Shown piece by piece: positions 17,955-26,628 of a stretch of DNA of 64,000 nt. The stretch spans positions 1 to 64,000 of the forward strand of contig JAAHHJ010000007.1 of assembly GCA_010692425.1 (NCBI GenBank), in the 5' to 3' direction. A program made the position numbers and the translations under genes. The stretch's first letter is position 1. Each line of letters starts with the position of its first letter. A model generated the notes under the pieces. That model had not been told where the DNA came from. It saw nothing but the letters and a program-made list of their open reading frames with translations, and did no database searches. The stretch comes from Symploca sp. SIO3C6. GTDB taxonomy: Bacteria; Cyanobacteriota; Cyanobacteriia; Cyanobacteriales; Coleofasciculaceae.

Positions 17955-19061
17955 TTAAGGTTTAAGTTGACGACAATAGGGCTTGGAAGGCAAAAAATCA
18001 GCTTTATAGCAATTTAATGTGGCAATAATTGCCCCTTGCTTAAACAATACCAGTTTCATTTGCTCAGAAACCCCTAAATTATTTGCAAATTCAGCATTTT
18101 CAACACTAGCCCCCCTCAAGTCAGCATCGCGGAGGTTGGCATTGCGGAGGTTGGCACCACTGAGATTAGTAAGATTGAGGTTGGCGCAGATTAGCTTTGC
18201 CCTAGCCAAATTGGCATGACTCAGGTCAGCAAGACCAAGGTCAGTACCACTGAGATCAGCATCTGCTAGATCTGCTCGGTTGAGGTTAGCACGGAGCAAA
18301 TCGGCACAACTAAGCTTAGTGTGTTTTAGTCTAGCATTACTGAGGTTGGCACGGAGCAGATTAGCACCTTCTAAGTTAGCAATGTTTAAATTAGCACCGA
18401 TAAGGTTGCTACCCCTGAGTCTGGCTTGGTTGAGTTTGGCATGAGTGAGGTTAGCTTCATTCAAGTTAGCACCACTGAGATCAGCACCACTGAGATAGGC
18501 ACCGCCGAGGTAGGTGCGCATGATGTTAGCTCCCCTGAGATTAGCATTTCTGAGGTCTGCACGACCCAAGTTTGCTCCTCTAAGTTTGGCGTTACTTAAG
18601 TCGGTATGGTATAGCCTAGCACCTCGAAGGTCGGCACCTCTGAGATCAGCATTACTGAGGTTGGAACTTCTAAGATTAGCACTCCTGAGGTTAGTATCGC
18701 TGAGGTTGGCACCATCCAAGTCGGTGCCCCGGAGATCGGCACTTCTAAGATTAGCACCTCTGAGGTTAGTACTGCTGAGATTAGCACCTCTGAGATTAGC
18801 ACAGTTTAATTGAGCTCCCCTAAGGTCTGCCCCCCTCAAATTGACACGCCAGAGGCAAGCATTGCTGAGGTTAGTACCGATAAAATTGACATTGCTGAGG
18901 TTGGTATTGCTGAGATCAGTATCACTGAGGTCAGCTGTAGCAAAATCGACCTTCAAATCCAGACCAACCTTGGCTGAGAGTTTAGCAAAATTGTCCGTTT
19001 CTGCTGCTAGAATCTGCTCAATCAGGGCTGGCAGTTCCTGAAGTGATTTTACATCAGCCAT
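17955..19061 (-). CDS. Pentapeptide-repeat protein
   Basis: 368 residues. After a 40-residue helical N terminus (SLQELPALIEQILAAETD), residues about 41-330 are roughly 58 tandem A(D/N)LxX pentapeptides, predicted to form a right-handed quadrilateral beta-helix. The C-terminal ~40 residues are non-repetitive (GVSEQMKLVLFKQGAIIATLNC). Such proteins are numerous in cyanobacteria and mostly of unknown role; some gyrase inhibitors share the fold. Its ATG overlaps the stop of the upstream gene by 8 bp, so the two are probably translationally coupled. The long antisense open frames are artefacts of the repeat. Confidence 0.92.
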   Translation of the reverse strand: MADVKSLQELPALIEQILAAETDNFAKLSAKVGLDLKVDFATADLSDTDLSNTNLSNVNFIGTNLSNACLWRVNLRGADLRGAQLNCANLRGANLSSTNLRGANLRSADLRGTDLDGANLSDTNLRSANLRSSNLSNADLRGADLRGARLYHTDLSNAKLRGANLGRADLRNANLRGANIMRTYLGGAYLSGADLSGANLNEANLTHAKLNQARLRGSNLIGANLNIANLEGANLLRANLSNARLKHTKLSCADLLRANLNRADLADADLSGTDLGLADLSHANLARAKLICANLNLTNLSGANLRNANLRDADLRGASVENAEFANNLGVSEQMKLVLFKQGAIIATLNCYKADFLPSKPYCRQLKP

Positions 19062-19839
19062 ACTGCAATAATCCTCGACTCAGAAAAGGTCTAAATTTTG
19101 GTTCCAACAAACGCTCAATTATCAATCTTTCTAACACTGCTCTCTTGTTACGACTACTCTGGGGCAACCATACCCCCTCAGCATCAGTTAAACACACATC
19201 CTGTCTACCTACCTCAAAAGTTGCTTCTATCTGACAAGGTAAAGCCAGAACATTTAAGGTTGCTAATTTTGACCTATGCAGTGAACCTTGTAATACTGAC
19301 TTGCCTCTTTCCCGTTCAAAGATCCAAGCTGGATGCTCTAGGGAAACTCTTCTGGTTACGCGACAGATACTAACCTGAGAATTATCTGTTTTCAGAGAAT
19401 TTTGTCGTACATCGAAACTTTCCTTAGCTAAGGGATTGCTAATATCGAAAGCATTGCTTGCCTGTTTAGTTGCCTTTAAATCATCCGGCGCTTTCTCAGC
19501 TTCAGATTCTTGCCTTGCTGTTGAGATAGACTTAGAAAGTTTAATCGAGCCAGCAAGTTCACGGGATTCAAAGGGAATTTCACTATTATCCAGCTTGAGA
19601 ATTAGTTCTCCCCCTCGAAAGCCAAACTTAACTCTACCCCCTGGAAAGGATGCCCATTGTTGACTAAAGTTGAGGGACAAGTATAAGTCAATCTGTTGGT
19701 TTTTGTATGGTTGGTGCCAATAATCGGCAAAGCTTTCGTCTTCTGGAGTCACTGGAATTGCTTCCAGCTTCATATTGAAGCAAGCTGGACATTTGTTCTC
19801 AGATAGTAGTTGAGGTGTTTCCGGAAGGGAAGGCAACAT
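19054..19839 (-). CDS. Uncharacterised protein coupled to the pentapeptide-repeat gene
   Basis: 261 residues, not recognised. The N terminus has a CPAC pair followed by a beta-rich segment (IDLYLSLNFSQQWASFPGGRVKFGFRGGELILKL). The centre (about 95-150) is charged, serine-rich and probably disordered. The C-terminal ~100 residues (EHPAWIFERERGKSVLQGS, then QIEATFEVGRQDVCLTDAEG and RAVLERLIIERLLEPKFRPFLS) look like a second folded part, suggesting a two-lobed protein with a flexible linker. No signal peptide or membrane helix. It overlaps the pentapeptide gene by 8 bp (ATGGCTGA), indicating one transcriptional unit and perhaps one complex. Confidence 0.75.
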   Translation of the reverse strand: MLPSLPETPQLLSENKCPACFNMKLEAIPVTPEDESFADYWHQPYKNQQIDLYLSLNFSQQWASFPGGRVKFGFRGGELILKLDNSEIPFESRELAGSIKLSKSISTARQESEAEKAPDDLKATKQASNAFDISNPLAKESFDVRQNSLKTDNSQVSICRVTRRVSLEHPAWIFERERGKSVLQGSLHRSKLATLNVLALPCQIEATFEVGRQDVCLTDAEGVWLPQSSRNKRAVLERLIIERLLEPKFRPFLSRGLLQYG

Positions 19840-20115
19840 TCACAAGCTGAAATTATGATTAAAGGTGGGTTGGCTCGGCTTGCCTTGATCCCCTCAATTG
19901 TAGATATTGAAAATGTCTATTGTCACGATCTCAACTAGGGAGGCAAGGGAAGAGTATAATTAGCGCTCCTATTAGAGGCAGAAAATCTCCTTAATCCATT
20001 TTTGCACAGAAAGTTAAATTTTTCTAAAAAAAGAATAAAAATATTATTTTAATACTTAACACCTAAGTATCTGCACCCAAGTAATTTAATATTTTTTCAG
20101 AGTAAAAAAAGGAAA

Positions 20116-20241
20116 ATATTAAAGACGCGGGGACAGGTCAACGCGGAGACGCGGGGACAAATTGGATGGGGATTTAACCCCAACCAATTTTATACACCGC
20201 AATTGACGGTGGGGTATTTGACCCATATTAATTTCGATAAA
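20116..20241 (+). repeat. Dispersed repeat family B, copy 2
   Basis: Same order of landmarks as 9046-9156, with about 15 bp more from an internal duplication of the GACGCGGGGAC unit near the left end. The stem AAATTGGATGGGG/CCCCAACCAATTT is conserved, while the loop changes ATTTGA to ATTTAA, which suggests the stem rather than the loop matters. The rest of 19840-20309 is AT-rich with no gene. Confidence 0.7.
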
Positions 20242-20309
20242 AAGATAATACAACTTGGTAGTAAATATATAAATATTTTGTTTACCTATTTAACAGCCAA
20301 CACTTCATT

Positions 20310-21719
20310 TTATAAAAACAAGGAATCTAAAGCTGCTTTTTGTATTTGTTTAAGATTTACCTTTCCTTGAGCATTGCGAGGTAGATTTTTAACAGCCAAC
20401 CAATACTTAGGTCGCTTGAATTTACTCAATTTATTCTCTATTGCCTCTTGCAGTAAGGCAGTGGAAACTTCTACGGAAATAGGAACATAAACGGCAGTTA
20501 CTGCCTGACCCCAATATTGGTCTTCCAAGCCAATTACGCAGACATCACTAACTAGTCTGGTTGCTATAATTGCCGCTTCTACTTCAGTTGGAAAAACATT
20601 CTCTCCACCGGTAATAATTTTATGAGTACGACGTCCAATAATATGTAAATAGCCCTGTTGATCAAAAAAACCTAAGTCATCTGAGCTAAGATTTTTGATT
20701 TTTGATTGGAGATTAGGGTTGTTTATTTGGTGATAGTATCCAAGAGCGAGAGAATCTGCTGTGATATTAACAAGACCAGTATGATTAGCAGCTAAGATTT
20801 CTCCTGAGAGATTATGAATTGTGACTTGAGCATGGGGCAAAACTTGACCACAGCTATTGTTACCGCCCAAGAAAGCTTCAGGTTTGAGGGTTACTACTTG
20901 GGAGGCTGTTTCTGTCATTCCATAGGTTAGTGCCAGGGGAATTTGGTGGCGTCTAGCCTCTTCTAAAAGTGATTCCCAAGCCGGAGCACCTCCCAAAAGC
21001 ACTGTCTGAAATCTGGACAACCAAGCAGAGGCATCCTCCCTTAAAAGTCGCGCTAGTTGGGTGGGTACTAGGGAAATAAAAAATTCTGTTGGGTTCAGAT
21101 TCCGTCCAGCCCCTTCTACCATAGCTTTGAACGGTAGAATTACCATGCGTCCACCAGTGGTAAAAGAGCGCAGAAATTGCATCAAACCACTTACATGATA
21201 TAGTGGCAGGACACAAAAAGAATTAATTGGCTTAGCTCCAAAATATTGGTCAAATCCCTGTACAGAAGCCATTAAAGTTTCCCAAGTGTGGATGGCAAAG
21301 CGAATTGTGCCTGAGGAGCCGCCTGTGGGAATCATGATGCGTGCGTGGGGAGAGGGGGAGAGGGGGAGAGGGGGAGAGAGGGAGATGGGGAGATGGGGAG
21401 AGGGATTTGCTTGTTTTCCCCAAATTAAGTCGGGTTGAACTAAATCAAAAACTTGTTGCCATTCCTGCTTTACCCAGTGGGGATTACAAAGGAAAATCTG
21501 GCATCCAGTAGCACAAGCAGCGATAAAAATAGCCAGAAAACGCACAGGATCTGATTCTGCTAGGAGTAGTTTTGGGGATTTTCCTGGGCAGGAAACCTGT
21601 TTCAATTCACAGAAGTATTGTTCACATAAGTCGGAAAACTCGTGGCTGTGCTCAACAATCAGCCAATCCTCACCAGCGTGTTGTTGGAAGTGCGCTAAGG
21701 GCTGCCAGTTTTGTTTCAT
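20310..21719 (-). CDS. menE: 2-succinylbenzoate-CoA ligase
   Basis: 469 residues. An acyl-AMP-forming (ANL) ligase activating o-succinylbenzoate for phylloquinone synthesis. Motifs: A3 phosphate loop IMIPTGGSSGTIRF near residue 130, LALTYGMTETASQV near 265, GRRTHKIITGGENVFPTEVE near 365 and the C-terminal catalytic lysine region LPRNAQGKVNLKQIQ near 450. Context (menC and menA nearby, menD 10 kb away) supports MenE over other ANL enzymes. Residues about 103-126 are a Pro/Ser/Leu low-complexity insertion encoded by a purine-rich tandem repeat, just before the A3 loop. Confidence 0.92.
   Translation of the reverse strand: MKQNWQPLAHFQQHAGEDWLIVEHSHEFSDLCEQYFCELKQVSCPGKSPKLLLAESDPVRFLAIFIAACATGCQIFLCNPHWVKQEWQQVFDLVQPDLIWGKQANPSPHLPISLSPPLPLSPSPHARIMIPTGGSSGTIRFAIHTWETLMASVQGFDQYFGAKPINSFCVLPLYHVSGLMQFLRSFTTGGRMVILPFKAMVEGAGRNLNPTEFFISLVPTQLARLLREDASAWLSRFQTVLLGGAPAWESLLEEARRHQIPLALTYGMTETASQVVTLKPEAFLGGNNSCGQVLPHAQVTIHNLSGEILAANHTGLVNITADSLALGYYHQINNPNLQSKIKNLSSDDLGFFDQQGYLHIIGRRTHKIITGGENVFPTEVEAAIIATRLVSDVCVIGLEDQYWGQAVTAVYVPISVEVSTALLQEAIENKLSKFKRPKYWLAVKNLPRNAQGKVNLKQIQKAALDSLFL
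21342..21412 (+). repeat. Tandem GGGGAGAG/GGAGATGG repeat inside menE
   Basis: A tract of GAGAGGG and GGAGATGG units, all in frame with menE, encoding SPHLPISLSPPLPLSPSP-type sequence. The same CTCCCCAT-type repeat appears outside genes at 21773-21803 and 44601-44693, so it is a repeat that has entered a coding region and been tolerated. Confidence 0.8.
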
Positions 21720-21895
21720 TGACTCTGCTATATGTATATGCAGAGTATTATCCTATGTGATCATCCCAACTTGTCTCCCCGTCTCCCCCTCTCCCCATCT
21801 CCCACTTCAACTACGGCTTCTGATTACTTCCTGGAAAGCTGTTACTGGAAGCACTTAATTGGGAACACTAAGGTTAATTCAAGCTAGTACGAAAA

Positions 21896-22561
21896 ATGAA
21901 GGAAAAGCTATCAGTGGTGTTCTGGTTTCGAGGAAGTATTAGTTTTGGTGTCAGTTTGATTTTCGTTTTGGTGGTTAACACAGCTTATGCTAGTTGTAAG
22001 CGTCAAATTGTTCAAAATGCTAGTAATTTTTTGAAGCTGTTTGATGCTATTAACAACGAACAAAAAACACCTAAGATATTGTCTCAGAGGAGAGATGAAG
22101 ATGATGAGAATGATTACTTTTTAGGAAGGGAAATTTATTCCCCTGGTAATGTAACAGCGGTTAACCCCTCAATGGGGGAAATAATTAACCAGTTACAACA
22201 GGTATCTGAAGGCTTGCTATGGATAAGTGAGTCGGAGTATCCCTTTGAAGTTTACTGGTGGGAGCAAAATTCTATTACTCCAGAAAAGTTGCTACAACTT
22301 ACTAACCATCCTCCAGATTTACCTGTTAAAATTATAGGAATTGATCAATTTTTCAAGAGAGCCATAACACCAACAGACTGGCACAATCAGAAAGAACGGA
22401 CAACTATTAAGAGATATCAGACTTTGGTTGATACTCTCAAAATTTATCTTAGTGATATTCAAGTCTATCGTGTGGGTGAGGTTGAAGTAGATATCTATAT
22501 TGTGGGTAGTACTAAGTTGGGAAATTTAGTAGGGCTTTATACTAAATCTGTAGAGACTTAG
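21896..22561 (+). CDS. nuiA: NuiA-family nuclease A inhibitor with N-terminal export/anchor segment
   Basis: 221 residues. From Met93 on (about 129 residues) it matches Nostoc NuiA: QLQQVSEGLLWISESEYPFEV, a PTDWH segment, QVYRVGEVEVDIYIVG and a C terminus ending SVET. In the known NucA-NuiA complex the inhibitor's C-terminal Thr reaches the nuclease metal ion; Thr is the last residue here. Residues 1-92 have no counterpart in NuiA: a basic start, a hydrophobic run at about 15-30 ending TAYASC, then an acidic linker. This would export or anchor the inhibitor. It ends 1 bp from the stop of the opposing nuclease gene. The alternative is that translation really starts at Met93. Confidence 0.85.
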   Translation: MKEKLSVVFWFRGSISFGVSLIFVLVVNTAYASCKRQIVQNASNFLKLFDAINNEQKTPKILSQRRDEDDENDYFLGREIYSPGNVTAVNPSMGEIINQLQQVSEGLLWISESEYPFEVYWWEQNSITPEKLLQLTNHPPDLPVKIIGIDQFFKRAITPTDWHNQKERTTIKRYQTLVDTLKIYLSDIQVYRVGEVEVDIYIVGSTKLGNLVGLYTKSVET

Positions 22562-22562
22562 C

Positions 22563-23588
22563 TTACTGTTTGTCTACTCTGCTTTCTATCTGTTTTTGAA
22601 TAGATTTGGGTAGATTAGAAAAGAAGTCATAACCAGTTTCTTTCTCCACTTGATCAACTGATACTCGGTAGTCTTTCCAGTCAGTTTGATTGACTGCTTC
22701 CGAGTTGGGCATCATTACTGCAATTGTGCGTGTATTTGCCGTGACTCCCTTGACACCAGCGCCTGGTTTATCTAAAACTAAAATAACTTTCCAGGTGAAG
22801 GCTGGCACAGTTAATTTGCCCTTGGCAAGAGTTTTTGTTTTTCCCTTTGGTCCAGCGACAATGTAGAGTTCTTTTCTTTGTTGTTCCACTAACTCTCTAG
22901 AATATTCCTCTAATTCTCGCCATACCTCTCGGTTATTGTCTGGGTGCTGAGGTATCATATTAGTCATTAAGAAAGTAGCGCTGTTATCCCTAGCTGTTTT
23001 AGTGCGATCAGCTGAAGGAGTTAGATGTCCCCGGTCATAACCACTATTTTTGTATTCCTTGGAGCTAACCTGATAATAGCCAGTAGGTAGCGAGGTATCA
23101 GGGCGGAAGTTGTTTTGTCTATCAACATTGCCTAACCAAGACTGGTTCAATTGCCAACTAACCCAATTGGCAGTACCTTTAGAATTATTATAGGAAAAAG
23201 CAAATTGGGGCTTTTTTATTAAATAGTTAGAGTTATTGTTGGTATCAGAAGTAGCATTACTGGGATTACCCATTGTCAGGTGTATACTCGCCGAAGCGGT
23301 CTTTGATGAATCTGCTTGTTGTTTGTCTACCGTGGCTTTGCCCTCGCCAACATAGCAGGCTGGCTTGTCTCCGCTAGGGCGCCAATAGGACGAGGTTTTA
23401 CCACATTTTCTACCAGAATTGGTTAAATCATAGGGACATTCGCAGGTTCCTGTCAGTGGTTCCCGCAAGGGTTTAGTATTGCCAGCATCGTTGGAAATGG
23501 TAGGAGTCTGACCATTACAACTGATTAAGCCTATTAGGACAAAGGGTAAAATTAGGGTTAATAATCCTTGGCTGTTAAGTGGGCGCAT
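22563..23588 (-). CDS. nucA: NucA-family DNA/RNA non-specific endonuclease (lipoprotein)
   Basis: 341 residues. The N terminus is a lipoprotein signal with lipobox LISC (Cys24). A cysteine-rich stretch follows (CECPYD, KCGKTSSYWRP, PACYVG at about 49-80), then a bba-metal nuclease domain. Catalytic DRGHLTPSADR is near residues 185-195, and NMIPQHPDNNREVWRELEEY supplies the metal Asn and substrate contacts. It degrades DNA and RNA without sequence preference, here probably at the outer face of a membrane. The adjacent convergent gene encodes its cognate-type inhibitor. The pair interrupts the menC-menE order. Confidence 0.92.
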   Translation of the reverse strand: MRPLNSQGLLTLILPFVLIGLISCNGQTPTISNDAGNTKPLREPLTGTCECPYDLTNSGRKCGKTSSYWRPSGDKPACYVGEGKATVDKQQADSSKTASASIHLTMGNPSNATSDTNNNSNYLIKKPQFAFSYNNSKGTANWVSWQLNQSWLGNVDRQNNFRPDTSLPTGYYQVSSKEYKNSGYDRGHLTPSADRTKTARDNSATFLMTNMIPQHPDNNREVWRELEEYSRELVEQQRKELYIVAGPKGKTKTLAKGKLTVPAFTWKVILVLDKPGAGVKGVTANTRTIAVMMPNSEAVNQTDWKDYRVSVDQVEKETGYDFFSNLPKSIQKQIESRVDKQ

Positions 23589-23610
23589 TTGATTGATCTC
23601 TGTTAACAGT

Positions 23611-24624
23611 TCAGTTATTCAAAGTTACCCTAATTTCTCTTGCCCTCTCCCCTTGCTCACAGTCAATGTTAAAATCTTGATCAAAATACTGATTAACGCC
23701 AAAACCCACAGCGCGATCGCATTTAGATAGCTCACCTGCCAATTTTAATGCTGCCTTGGTACCGATGAGAGTTTCTAAAGCAGATGAGAACACAGCATCG
23801 ATTTCCCATTGTTGGCACAGTTGCCGCAGACGCTTGGGGGAACCAGCAATACTGGGCTTAATCACAACTATCCCTCGCCATCCCTGTTGATAACAAGACT
23901 CTAGTTTGTCAAGTGTTGCCACCGATTCATCTAGAGCAATTGGTGTCGAATATTGGTGGCTCATTTCTAACATTGCCTTGAACTTTTCAGGAGGCAGTGG
24001 TTGTTCTAAAAACTCAATTATACCTGAGGAATCAGCTACCTGTAGCCATTGATGGGTTTCTTGTCTGCTAAGTCCCCCATTACTATCCAAGCGCAATTTT
24101 ACCGATGGCGGTAACACCTGAGTCAACTGTTCAAATAGTTTGAGTTCATACTCAATATTGGCAACTCCAATCTTCCATTTTAAGGTGCGATGACCTTGAT
24201 TCCAAGCTATTTGCCACGCTTCTAAAGCTGCTTTCCCCGTTGGCAACAGAAAACTGTAAGTTAGAGGAGTAGAGGGACAGAGGTAGGAAAGATAGGGATG
24301 GGCTATTACCGATTCCCACGCCGACTCCAAGCCAAATTGACAGGCAGGTAAAATAGAAGGTATGTTGTCAATATTACTTAATGTAATTTCACCATTTAGT
24401 TGACGGCAAAAATCCAGTGCTTGCTCCAAACTTTCAGAACCAAACCAGGGAATAGGAGCAATTTCACCCCAGCCCACTTGCCCATTTTCGTCACTCAAAC
24501 GCAAGATAATACCCTCCCTAACATACCAGTCACCGTGACTGGTGGAGAGAGGATACTTAAAGCGACGTCTGTAAGAGTAAAAGTCAAACTTATAGCGTTT
24601 CTCATACTCATGAGGTACATTCAA
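23611..24624 (-). CDS. menC: o-Succinylbenzoate synthase
   Basis: 337 residues. An enolase-superfamily dehydratase converting SHCHC to o-succinylbenzoate for phylloquinone. The catalytic KWKIG lysine lies near residue 150, and metal ligands are in LRLDSNGGLS, IEFLEQPLPPEKF and IALDESVATL; the second lysine is in GIVVIKPSIAGS. The N-terminal capping domain starts YKFDFYSYRRRFKYPL. It is 50 bp downstream of menA on the same strand, so they are co-transcribed. Confidence 0.93.
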   Translation of the reverse strand: MNVPHEYEKRYKFDFYSYRRRFKYPLSTSHGDWYVREGIILRLSDENGQVGWGEIAPIPWFGSESLEQALDFCRQLNGEITLSNIDNIPSILPACQFGLESAWESVIAHPYLSYLCPSTPLTYSFLLPTGKAALEAWQIAWNQGHRTLKWKIGVANIEYELKLFEQLTQVLPPSVKLRLDSNGGLSRQETHQWLQVADSSGIIEFLEQPLPPEKFKAMLEMSHQYSTPIALDESVATLDKLESCYQQGWRGIVVIKPSIAGSPKRLRQLCQQWEIDAVFSSALETLIGTKAALKLAGELSKCDRAVGFGVNQYFDQDFNIDCEQGERAREIRVTLNN

Positions 24625-24673
24625 TTTTCTTACCCCTACTCCCTACTCCCTAAAACCTAGAACTTTGCCCCGA

Positions 24674-25579
24674 TTAGGAATTAAAAAGTACAAATCCTAA
24701 CCCCAAAAGCAAACCACTCCAGAAATGCATCGCCACCGCAATAAACTTACAATTACTTACTTTTTCCGGTTGGTCATGATGCTGGTAAACGTGCCTAAAT
24801 AGCTTTAGAGCAAAGGGCAAACTGAGCATAATTAATAAGGTCAAGACTGGAAAAATACCCAGGATTACAAATAAACTAGTCAGGACATAAACACTACTGC
24901 CAAACCAGATTAACACCCAAGAACCTCTTTTCGTACCTAGGCGAACAATTGGCGATCTCTTCCCTGCTGCTAAATCATCTTCCACTTGGTGAAAATGGGA
25001 GCAAAAGAGAATTATGCTAGTAGTAATACCGATAATTATTGAAGCCGGGATAAAGTTGAGTGACCAGGTTTGTGTCTGAGAGTAGTAAGCTGCTGCCACA
25101 GCCATCGGACCAAAAGTGACAAAACAAATAATCTCACCTAAACCCTGGTAGCCAAAGCGAAAGGGCGGGCCTTGATAGCTATATCCCAGCAGACAACAAA
25201 GCATAATTATCGTGACTACTGTGAAGTCTCTCTGCCACCAAGTGATTGTCAATACTCCTAGTATACCTGCTGTTAGCAATAAATTACTCAACCAGAAAAC
25301 TAACGGTTTGTTCCCAGTTAGATTAACCACAGAGTGAGCTTTATTTTTATCAATTCCGGTTTCGGAATCAAAAACATCATTACTGAGGTTTAGCCAAGCA
25401 ATAATCAAAATTGCTGACATTATAAAGATTGAAAAATTTTCCCAATTAATAATACGGGTTTCGGCAAAAGCCACAGCAGTCCCCATCCAAATGGGAATAA
25501 TAGCAACGCTATACATAGGTGGCTTAATTGCAGCTAGCCACAATTTACTTTTTGAAATTTCAACAGAACTTGTAACCAT
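24674..25579 (-). CDS. menA: 2-Carboxy-1,4-naphthoquinone phytyltransferase
   Basis: 301 residues with about eight hydrophobic helices. A UbiA-family prenyltransferase that attaches the phytyl chain to the naphthoquinone ring in the membrane, making phylloquinone, the photosystem I A1 cofactor. The first Asp-rich motif is NLSNDVFDSETG near residue 65; the second is HFHQVEDDLAAGKRSP near 190. It heads the menA-menC unit. Phytyl rather than longer prenyl specificity is inferred from the cyanobacterial setting. Confidence 0.92.
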   Translation of the reverse strand: MVTSSVEISKSKLWLAAIKPPMYSVAIIPIWMGTAVAFAETRIINWENFSIFIMSAILIIAWLNLSNDVFDSETGIDKNKAHSVVNLTGNKPLVFWLSNLLLTAGILGVLTITWWQRDFTVVTIIMLCCLLGYSYQGPPFRFGYQGLGEIICFVTFGPMAVAAAYYSQTQTWSLNFIPASIIIGITTSIILFCSHFHQVEDDLAAGKRSPIVRLGTKRGSWVLIWFGSSVYVLTSLFVILGIFPVLTLLIMLSLPFALKLFRHVYQHHDQPEKVSNCKFIAVAMHFWSGLLLGLGFVLFNS

Positions 25580-25635
25580 TGAACAGGATAAATTACTATT
25601 ACTAATTGAGGCTCAGGCGATAACAGGCTTTAGAC

Positions 25636-26025
25636 TTATAGCAAGGGAATCACTTCGTAAGTAAGTGTATATTCAGAGCCACTTTCATTCAAGTTAACCA
25701 CTTCGAGAAATGGATCTACCGCTATTGGTTGAATGATATGGCTACCTAGAAAGTCGTCATTACCACCAACCTCTGTTATCCCAAATAAGCCCTCATCCTC
25801 ATCGTAAAGGGAGACGGTAACAAAATTTTCAAAGAAGAAAGAGTTCTCGATATCGTCAACAAAGCCATCCGTATTGTCAAAAAAGATGACATCTCCAGTT
25901 TCCAAGTCATCTTCCCAGATTCTTTCACCATTGAGCTGGATGTAAGTCTCATCGTCATCGTTAAAAAAACCGTCCGCACCAGTTTTGTTGGCTTCTAAAG
26001 AAATGAGTCTCAGAAAGTAACTCAT
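25636..26025 (-). CDS. Small acidic beta-rich protein, uncharacterised
   Basis: 129 residues, strongly acidic, with no signal peptide. The sequence alternates strands and acidic loops (FLRLISLEANKTGADGFF, FNDDDETYIQLNGERIW, ETGDVIFFDNTDGFV, VSLYDEDEGLFG, DDFLGSH). This resembles a C2-like or calcium-binding beta sandwich sometimes found beside haemolysin-type or lectin modules; that is impression, not a firm family call. It lies upstream of menA by 56 bp on the same strand, so it may share a transcript. Confidence 0.6.
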   Translation of the reverse strand: MSYFLRLISLEANKTGADGFFNDDDETYIQLNGERIWEDDLETGDVIFFDNTDGFVDDIENSFFFENFVTVSLYDEDEGLFGITEVGGNDDFLGSHIIQPIAVDPFLEVVNLNESGSEYTLTYEVIPLL

Positions 26026-26112
26026 GAGGTTTGTGCTCTAAAAACCATAAGAATACAATTTTTCTCAAAAAATATCGACTAACTATTTATACCGTTTCGG
26101 TCTGAAGCTGCG

Positions 26113-26224
26113 CTGTGTAGGGTGTAGGGTGTGGAGTGTAGGGTGTGGGGTGTGGGGTGTAGGGTAACTTTGACGGATTTCATAATTCTTTACATAGAGC
26201 CATTTATTTATGTCCGACTACTTA
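26113..26224 (-). repeat. Dispersed repeat family C, copy 3 (inverted)
   Basis: Read on the minus strand: TAAGTAGTCGGACATAAATAAA, then TGTAAAGAATTATGAAATC, GTCAAAGTTACC, then a run of CCCTACA/CCCCACA heptamers. Copies at 53248-53341 and 58091-58183 have the same order. No coding capacity. Confidence 0.7.
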
Positions 26225-26628
26225 GCTTTACATCTCCTTGTTTTGAAAAACAGGGATTCTAACTGGAACAGATTAAGCACAAATACTTATAAAAGTAAAA
26301 AAAGATACACGAAACTTTACAAATGCTTAAAACTTTGTTACATTAACTGGTGAGGTTAGTTGAGTAATCTAGCAGTAAACACATAGCTTAGGGTAAGTAG
26401 TGTGAGCATCTGGCTCACTTACAGCGCACCAGCGACTAGGATCTTCGTACAAGCGTGAATTTTTGAGGTTCTAACCCCTATGACTATAGCTATACAACTA
26501 ATCACTAACCATAAATAGCTCTTCTGAGTGGGGTTCCTTCATCTAAAGCAAAAAGATGCGCTCTTTTTGTGGAAAGAAGATTAAGAGGCGCTCACCAATC
26601 CCTGTTGCTTATCTTGAACTTCTGAGTC
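26225..26628. other. Intergenic region with no recognised gene
   Basis: About 400 bp, AT-rich, upstream of a small membrane-protein gene. No frame, tRNA or clear hairpin is recognised. Confidence 0.35.

Noticed and set aside
18019-19041. Several long plus-strand open frames rich in Leu/Arg/Ala opposite the pentapeptide gene
   Set aside because: They are the antisense of a 15-bp periodic repeat, which stays open automatically; no start context or independent motif.
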